Below the pieces are notes generated by a model, which ran no database searches, was not told the DNA's origin, and saw only the letters and a list, made by a program, of their open reading frames with translations. 64,000 nucleotides of DNA from Pelomonas sp047654805 (GTDB taxonomy: Bacteria > Pseudomonadota > Gammaproteobacteria > Burkholderiales > Burkholderiaceae_C): positions 2,604,001-2,668,000 of the forward strand of contig NZ_JASGIV010000001.1 of assembly GCF_047654805.1 (NCBI RefSeq), in the 5' to 3' direction. The translations under genes and the position numbers were made by a program. Shown in pieces: positions 25,900-35,676 of the stretch (positions are counted from its first letter, which is position 1; each line of letters opens with the position of its first letter).

Positions 25900-26519
25900 A
25901 ACCCGCCGCGACGCCGCTGAGCCGGACGCTGCGGCACAGCCACTTCGAGGACGCCCAGGCCCTGCTCACAGGCACGCTGTTCGCCGCGCTCGGGGTGGCG
26001 CTGTTCAAGCAGGTCGGCATGCTCAGCGGCGGCACGGTCGGCCTGGCCTTCGTGCTGCACTACGCCCTGGGCTGGCCGTTCGGCCTGCTGTTCTTCGCCA
26101 TCAACCTGCCGTTCTACGCCCTGGCGTGGCGCCGCATGGGGCCGGCCTTCACGCTCAAGAGCCTGCTGGCCGTCGCCCTGCTGGCAGGGCTGGCCGAGGC
26201 CCTGCCGGGCTGGTTGAGCATCAGCCAGCTCAATCCCTGGTTCGGCGCCATCGTCGGCGGCCTGCTGGTGGGCGCGGGCCTGATCATCCTGTTCCGCCAC
26301 CGGGCCTCCCTTGGCGGGCTCAACGTGCTGGTGCTGTGGCTGCAGGAGACGCGCGGCTGGCGCGCCGGCTACCTGCAGGCCGGCATGGACACGGCCATCC
26401 TGCTCGCCGCCCTGCCCCTGGTGCCGCTGGACCGCATCGGCCTGTCACTGCTGGGCATGGCCGCCATCAACGCGGCGCTGGCCATCAACCACCGGCCCGG
26501 ACGTTACGTGGCAACCTAG
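25896..26519 (+). CDS. YitT family membrane protein
   Basis: 207 residues, five or six helices, with the YitT signature region GGTVGLAFVLHYALGWPFGL, then INLPFYALAWRRMG. The C-terminal DUF2179 ligand domain of classical YitT proteins is absent, as in short proteobacterial members. Coupled to DUF2788 by ATGA. Substrate unknown. Confidence 0.85.
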   Translation: MKPAATPLSRTLRHSHFEDAQALLTGTLFAALGVALFKQVGMLSGGTVGLAFVLHYALGWPFGLLFFAINLPFYALAWRRMGPAFTLKSLLAVALLAGLAEALPGWLSISQLNPWFGAIVGGLLVGAGLIILFRHRASLGGLNVLVLWLQETRGWRAGYLQAGMDTAILLAALPLVPLDRIGLSLLGMAAINAALAINHRPGRYVAT

Positions 26520-26520
26520 G

Positions 26521-27096
26521 CTAGGCCAGATCCGACGCCAGGCTGGCCAGCGTCTCCGGCGTGATCTGCGCATGCGCCGGATAGTGGGTGTGGTCGCAGC
26601 CGAGCTTGACACCGGCGCCCGCCTTGACCGCCTCGCGCATGGCAGGCGTCAGCTCGAAGCGCACGAAGTGCACGGCCGAGGTCTTCTCGCCGTTCTCGCG
26701 GTCGAGGTCCTCGTCCGCGACGGCGTAGACACGCGGCTGGCCCTCCACCTCGACGAACAGCCGGTCCTCCACGCCGATGAGCCTTGCGAGCTCGCGCCGC
26801 CGCTCGTTGGGGTCGGGATACTCGATGAGCAGCGTCGCCTTCCAATTGCCGCCGTCGGGCACCAGGGACGCATAGGCGTCGATCTCTGCCTGGATGCCCT
26901 CCTCCTCGAAGATCTTCTCGATGCGCAGCATTTCCTGGATCTGGTAGCGGATGCTGCGCTCGTCCTCGAATTGCAGGTTCAGGTGCTCCCCCAGCCTCAC
27001 GCTGCGCAGGCGGCGGTGGGCGACGATGGCCGGCTTCTCGGCCTTGCGGAACTTTGCATAGGCCTCCAGCGTCATGAGGCTGTCGATGGTGATCAT
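26521..27096 (-). CDS. DUF3501 family protein
   Basis: 191 residues starting MITIDSLMTLEAYAKFRKAE. RSIRYQIQEMLRIEKIFEE and SAVHFVRFELTPAM are typical of DUF3501. The family is almost always found with a rubrerythrin and a heterodisulfide-reductase-like iron-sulfur protein, exactly the two genes upstream here, suggesting one peroxide or sulfur-linked redox pathway. The molecular role is not established. Confidence 0.87.
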   Translation of the reverse strand: MITIDSLMTLEAYAKFRKAEKPAIVAHRRLRSVRLGEHLNLQFEDERSIRYQIQEMLRIEKIFEEEGIQAEIDAYASLVPDGGNWKATLLIEYPDPNERRRELARLIGVEDRLFVEVEGQPRVYAVADEDLDRENGEKTSAVHFVRFELTPAMREAVKAGAGVKLGCDHTHYPAHAQITPETLASLASDLA

Positions 27097-27166
27097 GGTT
27101 GTGGCGCCCGGGCGTCCGCAGCCGCACCACGTCGGGGGGCAGTGGGCGAGGCGAGCGTGGAGGCAT

Positions 27167-28510
27167 TCATTTGAGTCCGTAGGCGGTGCGCATCAGGGTC
27201 AACGGATGAGCCAGGGCCTTGGCCGGCGTGCCGGCCTGCGCCATGCCCTGTGCAATGTGGTGGCCGGCCAGCGCGCAGTCGCTGGCGATGACGTCGGGCT
27301 CGTCCTTGGCCATGGCCTTGAAGACGGGTTTGCCGATCTTCATCGCTACCGAGTGGGTGGGCGTCTTCACGCCGTAGGTGCCGGCATGGCCCGAGCAGCG
27401 CTCGACGGTATTGAGCTTGAGCTCCACGCTCTGGCCGATGAGCTTGAACATCTCCTCCGTCTTGCGACCTATCTTCTGGACGCGGCCATGGCAGGGGATG
27501 TGATAGCTGACCTTGCCCAGCGCCTGCTTGAAGTCCGTCTTCAGCAGGCCGTCCTTGTGCCGGGCGACGAAGTACTCGAACGGGTCCCACATCGCATCCT
27601 GAACCTGCTTCACGGCCTCCTCGTCCGGGAACATCAGCGGCAGTTCCTGCTTGAACATCAACGTGCAGCTCGGGATGGCCGAGAGGATGGCGAAACCCTC
27701 CATGGCATAGCGCGCCAGCACGGCGATGTTGGCGGTCTTGTGCTTCTCCACCGTCGCCAGGTCGCCCAGCTCAAGCTTGGGCATGCCGCAGCAGGCCTCC
27801 TTCTCCACGATGACGTAGGGGATGGCGTTGTGGTCCAGCAGCTTGAGCAGATCGAAGCCGATGCCGGGTTCGTTGTAGTTGACGTAGCAGGTCGAGAAGA
27901 TCGCGACCTTGCCCGGCGTACGCTCGCCGTTGGTGACCACCTGGATCGGCGTCGCGGGCGCACTCCAGCGAAAGCGCTTGGATGCCAGCTCAGGCAGCCA
28001 GGCTTCGGGATGGACGCCCAATTGCCTGTCCAGCAGCTTGCGCGCAACCCGGGTTCGGTTCACCGCGTTGACAGCTTGCACGACGACGGGAATGCCGGCG
28101 AACTGGCCATGCACGTCGGTGGAGGCCAGGAACTTCTCGCCGGCACCCACGCCGCCCTTGCTGAACTTGATCGCCTTGGCGCGCAGCATGGTGTGCGGGA
28201 AGTCCAGGTTCCACGCATGCGGCGGCACATAGGGACACTTGGTCATGTAGCAGAGGTCGCAGAGATAGCACTGGTCGACGACCTTCCAGAAATCCTGCGG
28301 GTCCACGCCGTCCAGCTCGCCACTCTTGCCCTCGTCGACGAGATCGAACAGCGTCGGAAAGCTCTGGCACAGGCTGACGCAGCGTCGACAACCATGGCAG
28401 ATGTCGAAGATGCGCTCCATCTCTCGGAGGCAGGCTGCCTCGTCGTTGAACTCTGCGCTCTTCCAGTCGAGCGCATGCCGCGTCGGGGCTTCGAGATTGC
28501 CTTCTCTCAT
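27167..28510 (-). CDS. GlpC/heterodisulfide-reductase-like iron-sulfur protein
   Basis: 447 residues from ATG 28510. The N-terminus has two 4Fe-4S motifs (CHGCRRCVSLC and CYLCDLCYMTKCP). Two CCG-type cysteine domains follow (EKEACCGMPKLELGD; HIPCHGR with SGHAGTYGV), here with some Cys positions replaced. Such proteins pass electrons between a donor and a quinone or disulfide. Middle gene of the rubrerythrin-DUF3501 cluster. Confidence 0.88.
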   Translation of the reverse strand: MREGNLEAPTRHALDWKSAEFNDEAACLREMERIFDICHGCRRCVSLCQSFPTLFDLVDEGKSGELDGVDPQDFWKVVDQCYLCDLCYMTKCPYVPPHAWNLDFPHTMLRAKAIKFSKGGVGAGEKFLASTDVHGQFAGIPVVVQAVNAVNRTRVARKLLDRQLGVHPEAWLPELASKRFRWSAPATPIQVVTNGERTPGKVAIFSTCYVNYNEPGIGFDLLKLLDHNAIPYVIVEKEACCGMPKLELGDLATVEKHKTANIAVLARYAMEGFAILSAIPSCTLMFKQELPLMFPDEEAVKQVQDAMWDPFEYFVARHKDGLLKTDFKQALGKVSYHIPCHGRVQKIGRKTEEMFKLIGQSVELKLNTVERCSGHAGTYGVKTPTHSVAMKIGKPVFKAMAKDEPDVIASDCALAGHHIAQGMAQAGTPAKALAHPLTLMRTAYGLK

Positions 28511-28643
28511 AGGTCTGCCCCACGTCCAACGAGTACGTTGGCCAATCCGCCGAGGCGATGGCGATGCCCGCGCAACATGACCTGCTCGCACTTCACCGAG
28601 CGGGCCAGCCTGGGGCTGCCCGGCACTCGGCCCGATGGCCCCA

Positions 28644-29063
28644 TCAATCCACCAGGGCGTCCAGCGCCTTCTGATAGCGGTTGGCGTGGGAGCGCTCGGC
28701 CTTGGCGAGCGTCTCGAACCAGTCAGCAATCTCGTCGAAGCCTTCGTCGCGGGCCGTCTTGGCCATGCCCGGGTACATGTCGGTGTACTCGTGGGTCTCG
28801 CCGGCCACTGCGGCCTTCAGGTTGTCGCGCGTCGCACCGATGGGCAGGCCGGTGGCCGGATCGCCGACGGCCTCCAGGAACTCGAGGTGGCCATGGGCAT
28901 GGCCTGTTTCGCCCTCGGCCGTGGAGCGGAACAGCGCCGCCACGTCGTTCTGCCCTTCAATGTCCGCCTTGTTCGCGAAATACAGGTAGCGGCGATTGGC
29001 CTGGGACTCGCCCGCAAAGGCGTCCTTCAGGTTCTGCTCGGTCTTGGATCCTTTCAAGCTCAT
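28644..29063 (-). CDS. Rubrerythrin, short form
   Basis: 139 residues, a diiron ferritin-like peroxidase. The EXXH-type metal ligands are visible in AFAGESQANRRYLYFA, AEGETGHAHGH, GETHEYTDMYP and AKAERSHANRYQ. The C-terminal rubredoxin domain of classical rubrerythrin is missing, so electrons must come from another protein, plausibly the iron-sulfur protein encoded downstream. Confidence 0.9.
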   Translation of the reverse strand: MSLKGSKTEQNLKDAFAGESQANRRYLYFANKADIEGQNDVAALFRSTAEGETGHAHGHLEFLEAVGDPATGLPIGATRDNLKAAVAGETHEYTDMYPGMAKTARDEGFDEIADWFETLAKAERSHANRYQKALDALVD

Positions 29064-29218
29064 CGCAGTCTCCGTTGGGGTGGGGAGTCACGACACTACT
29101 CCCCTGCCGATGCACCCAGCCAATCGATAGCTTCAATGCAGGCCATAGCAGGCCGCTATACCAGCGTACTCAGGCCGGGCCAACCACCGACGGCGGCCGG
29201 CTATACTTTGAGCGCCGT

Positions 29219-29294
<76 letters not shown>

Positions 29295-29335
29295 ATCGAT
29301 CATTCCAGACGGTCTCACACCGTGCGCCTCGACCC

Positions 29336-29362
29336 ATAAAGCTGCCGCCCTGGCAGCTTTAT
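29336..29362. terminator. Perfect 11-bp hairpin after tRNA-Ala
   Basis: ATAAAGCTGCC pairs perfectly with GGCAGCTTTAT around a five-base loop, ending in a short T-run. Position 40 bases behind the tRNA suggests transcription termination. Confidence 0.65.
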
Positions 29363-29371
29363 GCATTCCAA

Positions 29372-30040
29372 GTGGCTGCTGGCGTGGCCACCTGCGCGGT
29401 GCGACGCTCCGTCGACCCCGGTGGTTCCTACTTGCTGAGCTGCCGACACGTCTTGAGCATGAGCCTCATCAATGAGGCCTCCACCTTTGGCGACGTCACC
29501 GTGAGTACTGTCGGCGCCCAGCTGAGGCGGGCCGGCCAGCCGACCTGCATCCGCGGCAGCCTGTCCGGCCAGTCAGGCGACTTTGACGCACAGCTTGCGA
29601 GGCTGGACGCCCCGGGCGAGGCCATGCTCGCCCTACACGGTCTGAGCTTCCATCGTGATCCTCCGTCGTTGCTCGGCCCGGGAGACGTGGCCGACATGAG
29701 GGGCTTCTGGATCGCAACGGGCCGGCGCGCTGCCGATGGAGGCCGACGGTTCGTCTGGGTCGATTACGAGAGCGTCGTGCCCGGCTTCACGATGGAGTAC
29801 ACGCTGGGCAATGGCGTCGTACGCGAGGTTACGCACACCATGGTGCTCCGCGGCCGAGCGCAGGACTCGCTCGGGCCTGGCGACAGCGGTTCGCCTGCAG
29901 TGGTTACGCAGTCGGGCAGCCGGCTGATCGGCATGTACATCGGGGGAGATGGCATAAACGCCTACGTGATTCCCTCATGGCAACTGCTTTATCCCCCCAA
30001 CTACGGCGTGAATACCGGTGAGAAGTGGGTTCTCGCATAG
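29372..30040 (+). pseudogene. Trypsin-like serine protease, N-terminus missing
   Basis: From GTG 29372, 222 residues carry a full trypsin triad: His26 (LLSCRHVLS), Asp72 or Asp70 (GDFDAQLARL) and Ser172 (GPGDSGSPAVV). The frame has no ribosome site and begins right after the tRNA terminator, where this family normally has an upstream domain. The 5' part was probably lost when DNA integrated at the tRNA. Alternatively it may be a short unsecreted protease. An IS3 element follows at once. Confidence 0.5.
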
Positions 30041-30124
30041 GGACCAGCTCGTAACGTAAGCTCCCCCCAGAAGTAGACAGGCCATAACTGGAGAATGCGG
30101 CCCGCCGAGAAGGAAGAGGCCCAA

Positions 30125-30391
30125 ATGAGGAAGAGCAAGTTCAGCGAGAGCCAGATCGTGGCGATCCTGAAGGAAGGCGAGGCCGGGTTGCCGGTCGCGG
30201 AGGTATGCCGCAAACACGGCATCAGCACGGCGACCTGGTACGGCTGGAAGAGCAAGTACGCCGGCGCCAGCGTGTCGGACCTGACCCGCATGCGCGAGCT
30301 CGAGGTCGAGAACGCGCGGCTCAAGCGGATGTATGCCGACCTGGCACTGGAGAACGCGGCCATGAAGGAACTGATCGCAAAAAAGTACTGA
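30125..30391 (+). CDS. IS3-family transposase OrfA
   Basis: 88 residues with a helix-turn-helix (MRKSKFSESQIVAILKEGEA, then VCRKHGISTATWYGWKSKY) and a leucine-zipper end. ATG 30125 is preferred; an in-frame ATG lies 30 bases upstream. A run of six A then G at 30379-30385 near its end is the expected slippage site for making OrfAB. The left end of the element is near 30060. Confidence 0.88.
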   Translation: MRKSKFSESQIVAILKEGEAGLPVAEVCRKHGISTATWYGWKSKYAGASVSDLTRMRELEVENARLKRMYADLALENAAMKELIAKKY

Positions 30392-30822
30392 CGCCGTCAG
30401 CCAGGCGGTTGGCGGCGCAGGATTTGATTCGGGAGCGAGGCTTGGCGGTGAGCAAGGCATGTGCCGTAGCCGGCTTGTCCCGCGCGGCGTTCTACAAGGT
30501 TGGCGAGCCCGCCGTGCGACGCGACGCTGAGGTGATCGACGCGTTGAATACCATCGTCGAACTCAGCCCGCGCTGGGGGTTCTGGAAGTGCTATGACCGG
30601 CTTCGCCTGGACGGGCGGCGTTGGAACCACAAGCGCGTCTGGCGCGTGTATTGCCAGCTCGGATTGAACATCCCCAAGCGCACGAAGAAACGCGTGCCGG
30701 AGCGCGAGCCAGTGCCACTGCAGGCCGGCACGCTGGTCAACCAGGGCTGGGCGCTGGACTTCATGCACGACGTGCTCTACGACGGGCGCCGGTTCCGCAC
30801 GCTCAACGTCATCGACGAGGCC
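30385..30822 (+). pseudogene. IS3-family OrfB, 3' truncated
   Basis: In the shifted frame, VLTPSARRLAAQDLIRERGL opens an rve transposase that reaches NQGWALDFMHDVLYDGRRFR with the first catalytic Asp, and stops being homologous at NVIDEA near 30822. The remaining DDE domain is gone, and a minus-strand parB fragment begins there. The element cannot make a complete transposase. Confidence 0.82.
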
Positions 30823-32277
30823 AGGCGCTCGCGCCAGCCCTCGACGGCTTCGGCCATCACCTTGTGCGCAGGGCTCTCGACCATGGCCGGTGCGATCTGC
30901 AGCAGTTGCCAATTGCAGCTCTGCACGGACACGCCGAGCGCCGTAGGCGCCTGATAGCGGGCGTGCACGGCTCCGTACAGAAGCACGGTCGCCATGGCAT
31001 CCGCCAGCGCCGCCAAGGCGACCTGCGGCTTGCGCACCAGCGCGACCTGCAAGGCCTCGGTCTTGAAGGCCGTCAGCTCCTGGCATAGCGCCGACGAAAG
31101 CCCCTTCGTGGGGACCGCGTCCTGGCCGGCCTCCTCGCCACCTTCACCGCCGTGCCCGTGGACCTTCGCCGCTGTGGCGGCAGCCAGCCACGTCTTGTAG
31201 TCGGCCTGCCGCATGACGTTACGGCGCACGTTGACCGTGCCGTCCTGCGCAAGGCTCAGCACGGCCCCGGCCAGCTCTGCCACGTCTGGGGCACAGTAAG
31301 CGAGCTGCGCCTCAATGGCGTCGATCTGCATCTGCTTGGCCTGGACGAGCCCTTCAAGCGCCTCGATGCGGTCGGCGGTGTTGTCTGCTTCTTCGTCCTC
31401 GTCGTAGATCGCTTCGAGCTGGCTGTTGGCCTCGTCCCGCGCGCGCTGCAACTCGCCCAGGGCGTGCGCCTGCTCGGCCGAAGGTTCGCGCCGCTGCGTC
31501 GGTGCCGGGCAGTAGCGTTGCCGCAGCTCGAACTCATGGTCGAAGGATGCCTCAACCCACGCCAAACCCTCGCCAGCCCGAAGCTCTTCGGCCTGCGCGG
31601 CCAGCTTCTCCTGGGCGAGACGGTGCATCAACGTCGGATCGCCGATGTGCTGAGCCTCCGCCTCGTCGCTGCTGAACAGGTCGCGGATCACGTGCCCGCC
31701 TGCCTGCTCGTAGGCCTCCAGGCCCACGAAACGCACCAGCGAGTCGCGTACACCCTCGCCGAGGATGACCTGCCGCAGCGTGGTCGCGTGACGGTTGTAG
31801 ACCGGCAGGCATTCCCACGCGGCCTCCTGCTTCTCGTGCGTCTCGGCCAGCGACAGCGCCATGAGCTGGTCCATGTTCATGTCTCCCGCGCGGTACAGCG
31901 CGAACAGCCTGGGCGACACCGTGGCGAGCGTCAGGCGCCGCTTGACGGTCAACGGCGTCAGGCCGAAGGGAATCGCAATGTCCTCGACGCCCGCGCCGGC
32001 CGACACCATGTCGGCGAACGCCTGGACGGTATCGGCCACGCACATCGGCCTTTGACCCTGGTTCTCCGCCATGCTGACCGCAATGGCGCGCTCGGCCGGC
32101 ACGACGGCGCAAAGCACTTCGTAGTCCAGCGTGATGCGCCCGCGCTTGACCAACAGCAGCAGCGCCCGCAGGCGCCGGCCGCCCGCGATCACGCCGTGCG
32201 AGAAGAGCTTGTGCTTGTCACGGCCCTTGCCGCGTCGCGGGCCGTCGTAGGCCACGACGGATACCAGTTCTGGCATA
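30823..32277 (-). pseudogene. Plasmid-type ParB partition protein, truncated at both ends
   Basis: The core matches ParB/RepB/Spo0J: HGVIAGGRRLRALLLLVKRG (CTPase region), AENQGQRPMCVADTVQAF, then the helix-turn-helix IAIPFGLTPLTVKRRLTLAT, and a long acidic coiled-coil (DEDEEADNTADRIEALEGLV). The N-terminal strand region is missing at 32277, where an AraC fragment starts. The C-terminus runs into the inverted IS3 sequence. It is a remnant of a plasmid or integrative element, not a working partition gene. Confidence 0.8.
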
Positions 32278-32280
32278 CGC

Positions 32281-32869
32281 CGGTGCACCCCCTGTTCCAG
32301 GAAATGCCAGACTGGTGCGTGCTGCGTTCGGACGATATGCCCCGCCTGGGCGCACTAGCGATGGTCGGCGGACTGCTGGCCGAGGAATTGAGCAATGGCA
32401 AGCCGGGCGCACCATGGTCACCCATGGTCATCTGGACGCGGCGTTTGGCTATGCAATGCGGGAGGTCGTCGCTCGTCGGGCCATGGATCAGCCCGGTTGG
32501 TGTCAGGGTGCAAGCGATCCTCAGATCGGCAGGGTAATGGTCCTGATGCAGAGAGAACTCTCCCATCCCTGGACCCTCGACGAACTGGCCCGGCGCGCGG
32601 GCATCTCACGCACCGCGCTCGCGCAGCGCTTTCGGGCAGCAACGGGCGACACCCCACTCAATCACCTGCGCGCGCTGCGCATGCAGCAGGCAATGCAGCT
32701 GTTGGCCGATGCGCGCCAACCACTCGAAGCCGTGGCGACGGCCGTCGGCTACCAGGACGCCTTCGGCTTTTCCAAGGTATTCAAACGCACGACAGGCACG
32801 TCGCCACGAGACTTCCGCCTCCGGGATGCCTCCGAGCGCAAGTCTCCGCGGAGATTCGGACCGGACTGA
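32281..32869 (+). pseudogene. AraC family regulator, 5' truncated and frameshifted
   Basis: The first part reads HPLFQEMPDWCVLRSDDMPR, then LGALAMVGGLLAEEL, the end of a cupin-6 AraC N-domain. Around 32403-32412 the frame changes, and from there MVTHGHLDAAFGYAMREVVA leads into a full AraC DNA-binding domain (HPWTLDELARRAGISRTALA, VATAVGYQDAFGFSKVFKR). The start is missing where it meets parB. Only the DNA-binding half could be made, from an internal start. Confidence 0.75.
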
Positions 32870-33031
32870 ACATGGTGTTCAAGGGCGCCCCGCCTGCTGT
32901 TGAAAGAATTGGCAGTAACGGGAGCTGGTCCAGATGGCACTGCTGCCATGCCACCTTGACCTCGACGGGTTCACAGGTGCGCTCACGTACGCGCCGCTTG
33001 TGCCCGCCATGCGCCGCGGCCATCGCTGGCT

Positions 33032-33985
33032 TCACTCCCTGCAAAGTTGCGCATGCCACTTCACCGTCACCCCTCGCGGATCGGGTTGACCATAGACGCT
33101 GAGCTTTACTCCCTTGGCGCGCGCCCAGCGGGCCAGCCAAGACGGCCCAAACCTTCCACTGGCCTTGGCAGGCGAACGATAGGCCTCGTCGCGCAGCGCG
33201 TCGTCCAGAGGAACAAAGGCATAGCCAACCTGGGTCAGCGTAGTCAGTGTCCGGTCGAGTGTGTCAGCGTTGAGCCGGTTGGCGTGGAGCACGAGGATCT
33301 GCGGAATCTGACGGCCGAATAGTTCCTGAGACATGGTCTCGAACACCTTGATCGAGACGCGCAGATGGTCGTCGTACTCGTCCCCGACCGTCTTGCGTTG
33401 CTCGGCCTGACGCTGAGCATCCAGGCGGTCGTAGACGCAGGCGAACAGGTAGTCGTCGTGGTCCACGGTGATCGGTGCGACGGCATAGCCGCGCTCCGCA
33501 AGGAAAGCCTCGAATGACTCCCGCTCCGTTTCGGTCTTGCCGGTCTGGCTGTATGGGTGGCGGTAGTAGCGCAGTGGCGCCTGTCGCCGACTCGTGACCC
33601 AGCGAGTGAAAACCTCACCCTTGAGAACTGCCGCCTCGACATCCTCTTTGGGTGAGTTCCAAAGCCCGAGATGCCCGAAGTTGTGGTTGCCAAGTTCCAT
33701 ACCGGCATCCAGCCACGCTTCGAGGACGGCCACACCACTGTCAATCTGGCCGGGAACAAGCAGGCGGTCCTCATTGACGAAACCGACAGCTTTGACTCCT
33801 TGACGTCGCAATGCCGCAAGCAACTGCTGGTTCAACCTGAGCGCTTCTGCGGGTGCTATCGATGTGACCGACGCCGCCGGCAGATCATCGACGGTGATGG
33901 CAATGCGCTTTGAGTCAGCGGCGAATGCGGGGCCGGCAGCCAGCAACGAAACGGACAGAAGAACGCTCGGAAGGATAGAGGCCAT
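33032..33985 (-). CDS. Secreted polysaccharide deacetylase family protein
   Basis: 317 residues from ATG 33985 with a signal peptide (MASILPSVLLSVSLLAAGPA, ending FAADS). The NodB-type metal site is visible: Asp pair in AITVDDLPA and HxxxH in GNHNFGHLGL; RYYRHPYSQTG is the usual catalytic-region block. The substrate may be chitin, peptidoglycan or another N-acetylated sugar polymer. The upstream open frame lacks codon character and is not included. Confidence 0.85.
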   Translation of the reverse strand: MASILPSVLLSVSLLAAGPAFAADSKRIAITVDDLPAASVTSIAPAEALRLNQQLLAALRRQGVKAVGFVNEDRLLVPGQIDSGVAVLEAWLDAGMELGNHNFGHLGLWNSPKEDVEAAVLKGEVFTRWVTSRRQAPLRYYRHPYSQTGKTETERESFEAFLAERGYAVAPITVDHDDYLFACVYDRLDAQRQAEQRKTVGDEYDDHLRVSIKVFETMSQELFGRQIPQILVLHANRLNADTLDRTLTTLTQVGYAFVPLDDALRDEAYRSPAKASGRFGPSWLARWARAKGVKLSVYGQPDPRGVTVKWHAQLCRE

Positions 33986-34281
33986 AACGGTACTGTACGG
34001 GCATGCACGGCAATGCACGCTGCCCACCTGGTTGATGGCTCGGCACCGCACACGAGGGCCGCCCCAAGGGTCAGGGAACGAGTGTTGAATCAACGGCGCA
34101 ACCGTTCTTCGACCCAATCCGCTGCTAACATGCCTCGCCCCTCGAAAGGCGCCGAGATGGCCCCATAGGGCTTCCCACCCTTTGTGGTCAACCGACACCC
34201 GTTGCTCTTCATCGAACTGATGCCCGACGACCATCGCCGCGTGCGCGCAGTCGGTGCGCCCCAACTGGTGGAGGCCCTCGC
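33986..34281. other. Gap before amiC, possible short coding remnant
   Basis: Between 34169 and 34285 a frame without ATG reads LLFIELMPDDHRRVRAVGAP and stops overlapping the amiC start. tsaE usually precedes amiC in Burkholderiales, so this may be a decayed neighbour, but similarity to TsaE is not convincing. Otherwise only an AT-rich patch upstream of the deacetylase (about 33985-34010) that could hold its promoter. Confidence 0.3.
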
Positions 34282-35676
34282 ATGAAGCGCCGCGCCTCCC
34301 TGGGCGGCTTTCTCGCCCTGCTGCTCAAGGCGCCCGACACGCTGGCGGCAGGCAGCCAGGCCAGCATCGTGGCCGTGCGCGTCTGGCCGGCGCAGGAGTA
34401 CACCCGCGTCACTCTCGAGTCCGACAAGCCGCTGGCCGCCAGACATTTCCTCGTCGACTCGCCGCACCGCCTCGTCATCGACGTCGAAGGCCTGGAGTTG
34501 AGTCCCGACCTGAAGGAACTCATCGGCAAGGTCAAGCCCGACGACCCCTACATCTCCGGCGTGCGCGTGGGCCAGAACACGCCCACCGTCGTGCGCATCG
34601 TGCTGGACCTCAGGCAGCCCGTGGCGCCGCAGATCTTCACGCTGGCGCCCGTGGCGGCCTACAAGCACCGCCTCGTCTTCGACCTGTATCCCAAGTTCGC
34701 CGCCGACCCGCTGGTGGCCCTGGCCAGCGAGCGCGAGAAGGCGCCCGCCGCGCCGCCGCCCTCCCCGGCCCAGCGCGCCGAGGCCGCGGCCAGTGCCGTC
34801 AACGACGCCCTGGGCGAGCTGATCCAGAAGATCGAGCGCCCGCCTGCTCCGTCGACAACGCCCGCGCGCCCCGCCTCGGCACCGGTGCCGCCGCCGGTCG
34901 CGGCGGCGTCCAAGCCGGCACTGGCTCCCGCGCCCGCTGCCGAGCCCAAGATCGACCGACTCATCATCATCGCGCTGGACCCCGGCCATGGCGGCGAGGA
35001 CCCCGGCGCCGTCGGGCCCTCCGGCCTGCGCGAGAAGGACGTGGTGCTGTCCGTCGCCCACAACCTGCGTGAGCGGCTGCAGGCCAACCCCAACATCCGC
35101 GTGCTGATGACGCGCGACGCCGACTTCTTCGTGCCGCGCGAGGAACGCGTGCGCAAGGCCCGGCGCGTGCAGGCCGACTTGTTCGTCTCCATCCACGCCG
35201 ACGCCTTCTTCACGCCGCAGGCGCGCGGTGCCTCGGTCTTCGCACTGAGCGACGGAGCAGCGACCAGCGCTGCTGCACGCTGGATGGCCGACCGCGAGAA
35301 CGCGGCCGACATGGTCGGCGGCATCAATACCGGTACGGCTAGCAAGGACAAAAATGTGCTGCGAGCGCTGCTGGACATGAGCACGACGGCCCAGATCAAG
35401 GACAGCCTCAAGCTCGGCAATGAGGTACTGGGCCAGATCGGCAAGATCGCCCGCTTGCACAAGCCTCGCGTCGAGCAGGCCGGCTTTGCCGTGCTGAAGG
35501 CGCCCGACATCCCCAGCATCTTGGTCGAGATGGCCTTCATCTCCAACCCGGAGGAGGAGAAGAAGCTGCGCGATCCTGACCACCAAGGCAAGCTCGTCGA
35601 CGCTCTGGCGTCGGGCATCGCCAAGTACTTCGCCAAGAATCCGCCGCTGGCGAGGCGGCGCAGCTCGACGCTCTGA
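34282..35676 (+). CDS. amiC: N-acetylmuramoyl-L-alanine amidase AmiC
   Basis: Periplasmic amidase that splits septal peptidoglycan during cell separation. 464 residues: N-terminal signal/Tat-like start (MKRRASLGGFLALLL), AMIN domain (about 28-135), a Pro/Ala linker, and an Amidase_3 zinc domain with DPGHGGEDPGA, SIHADAF and the catalytic Glu in LVEMAFISN. Length is normal. mutL, the usual downstream neighbour, is absent here. Confidence 0.92.
   Translation: MKRRASLGGFLALLLKAPDTLAAGSQASIVAVRVWPAQEYTRVTLESDKPLAARHFLVDSPHRLVIDVEGLELSPDLKELIGKVKPDDPYISGVRVGQNTPTVVRIVLDLRQPVAPQIFTLAPVAAYKHRLVFDLYPKFAADPLVALASEREKAPAAPPPSPAQRAEAAASAVNDALGELIQKIERPPAPSTTPARPASAPVPPPVAAASKPALAPAPAAEPKIDRLIIIALDPGHGGEDPGAVGPSGLREKDVVLSVAHNLRERLQANPNIRVLMTRDADFFVPREERVRKARRVQADLFVSIHADAFFTPQARGASVFALSDGAATSAAARWMADRENAADMVGGINTGTASKDKNVLRALLDMSTTAQIKDSLKLGNEVLGQIGKIARLHKPRVEQAGFAVLKAPDIPSILVEMAFISNPEEEKKLRDPDHQGKLVDALASGIAKYFAKNPPLARRRSSTL

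Noticed and set aside
34166..34285. tsaE C-terminus before amiC
   Set aside because: Only position supports it; the short translation shows no recognisable TsaE motif.
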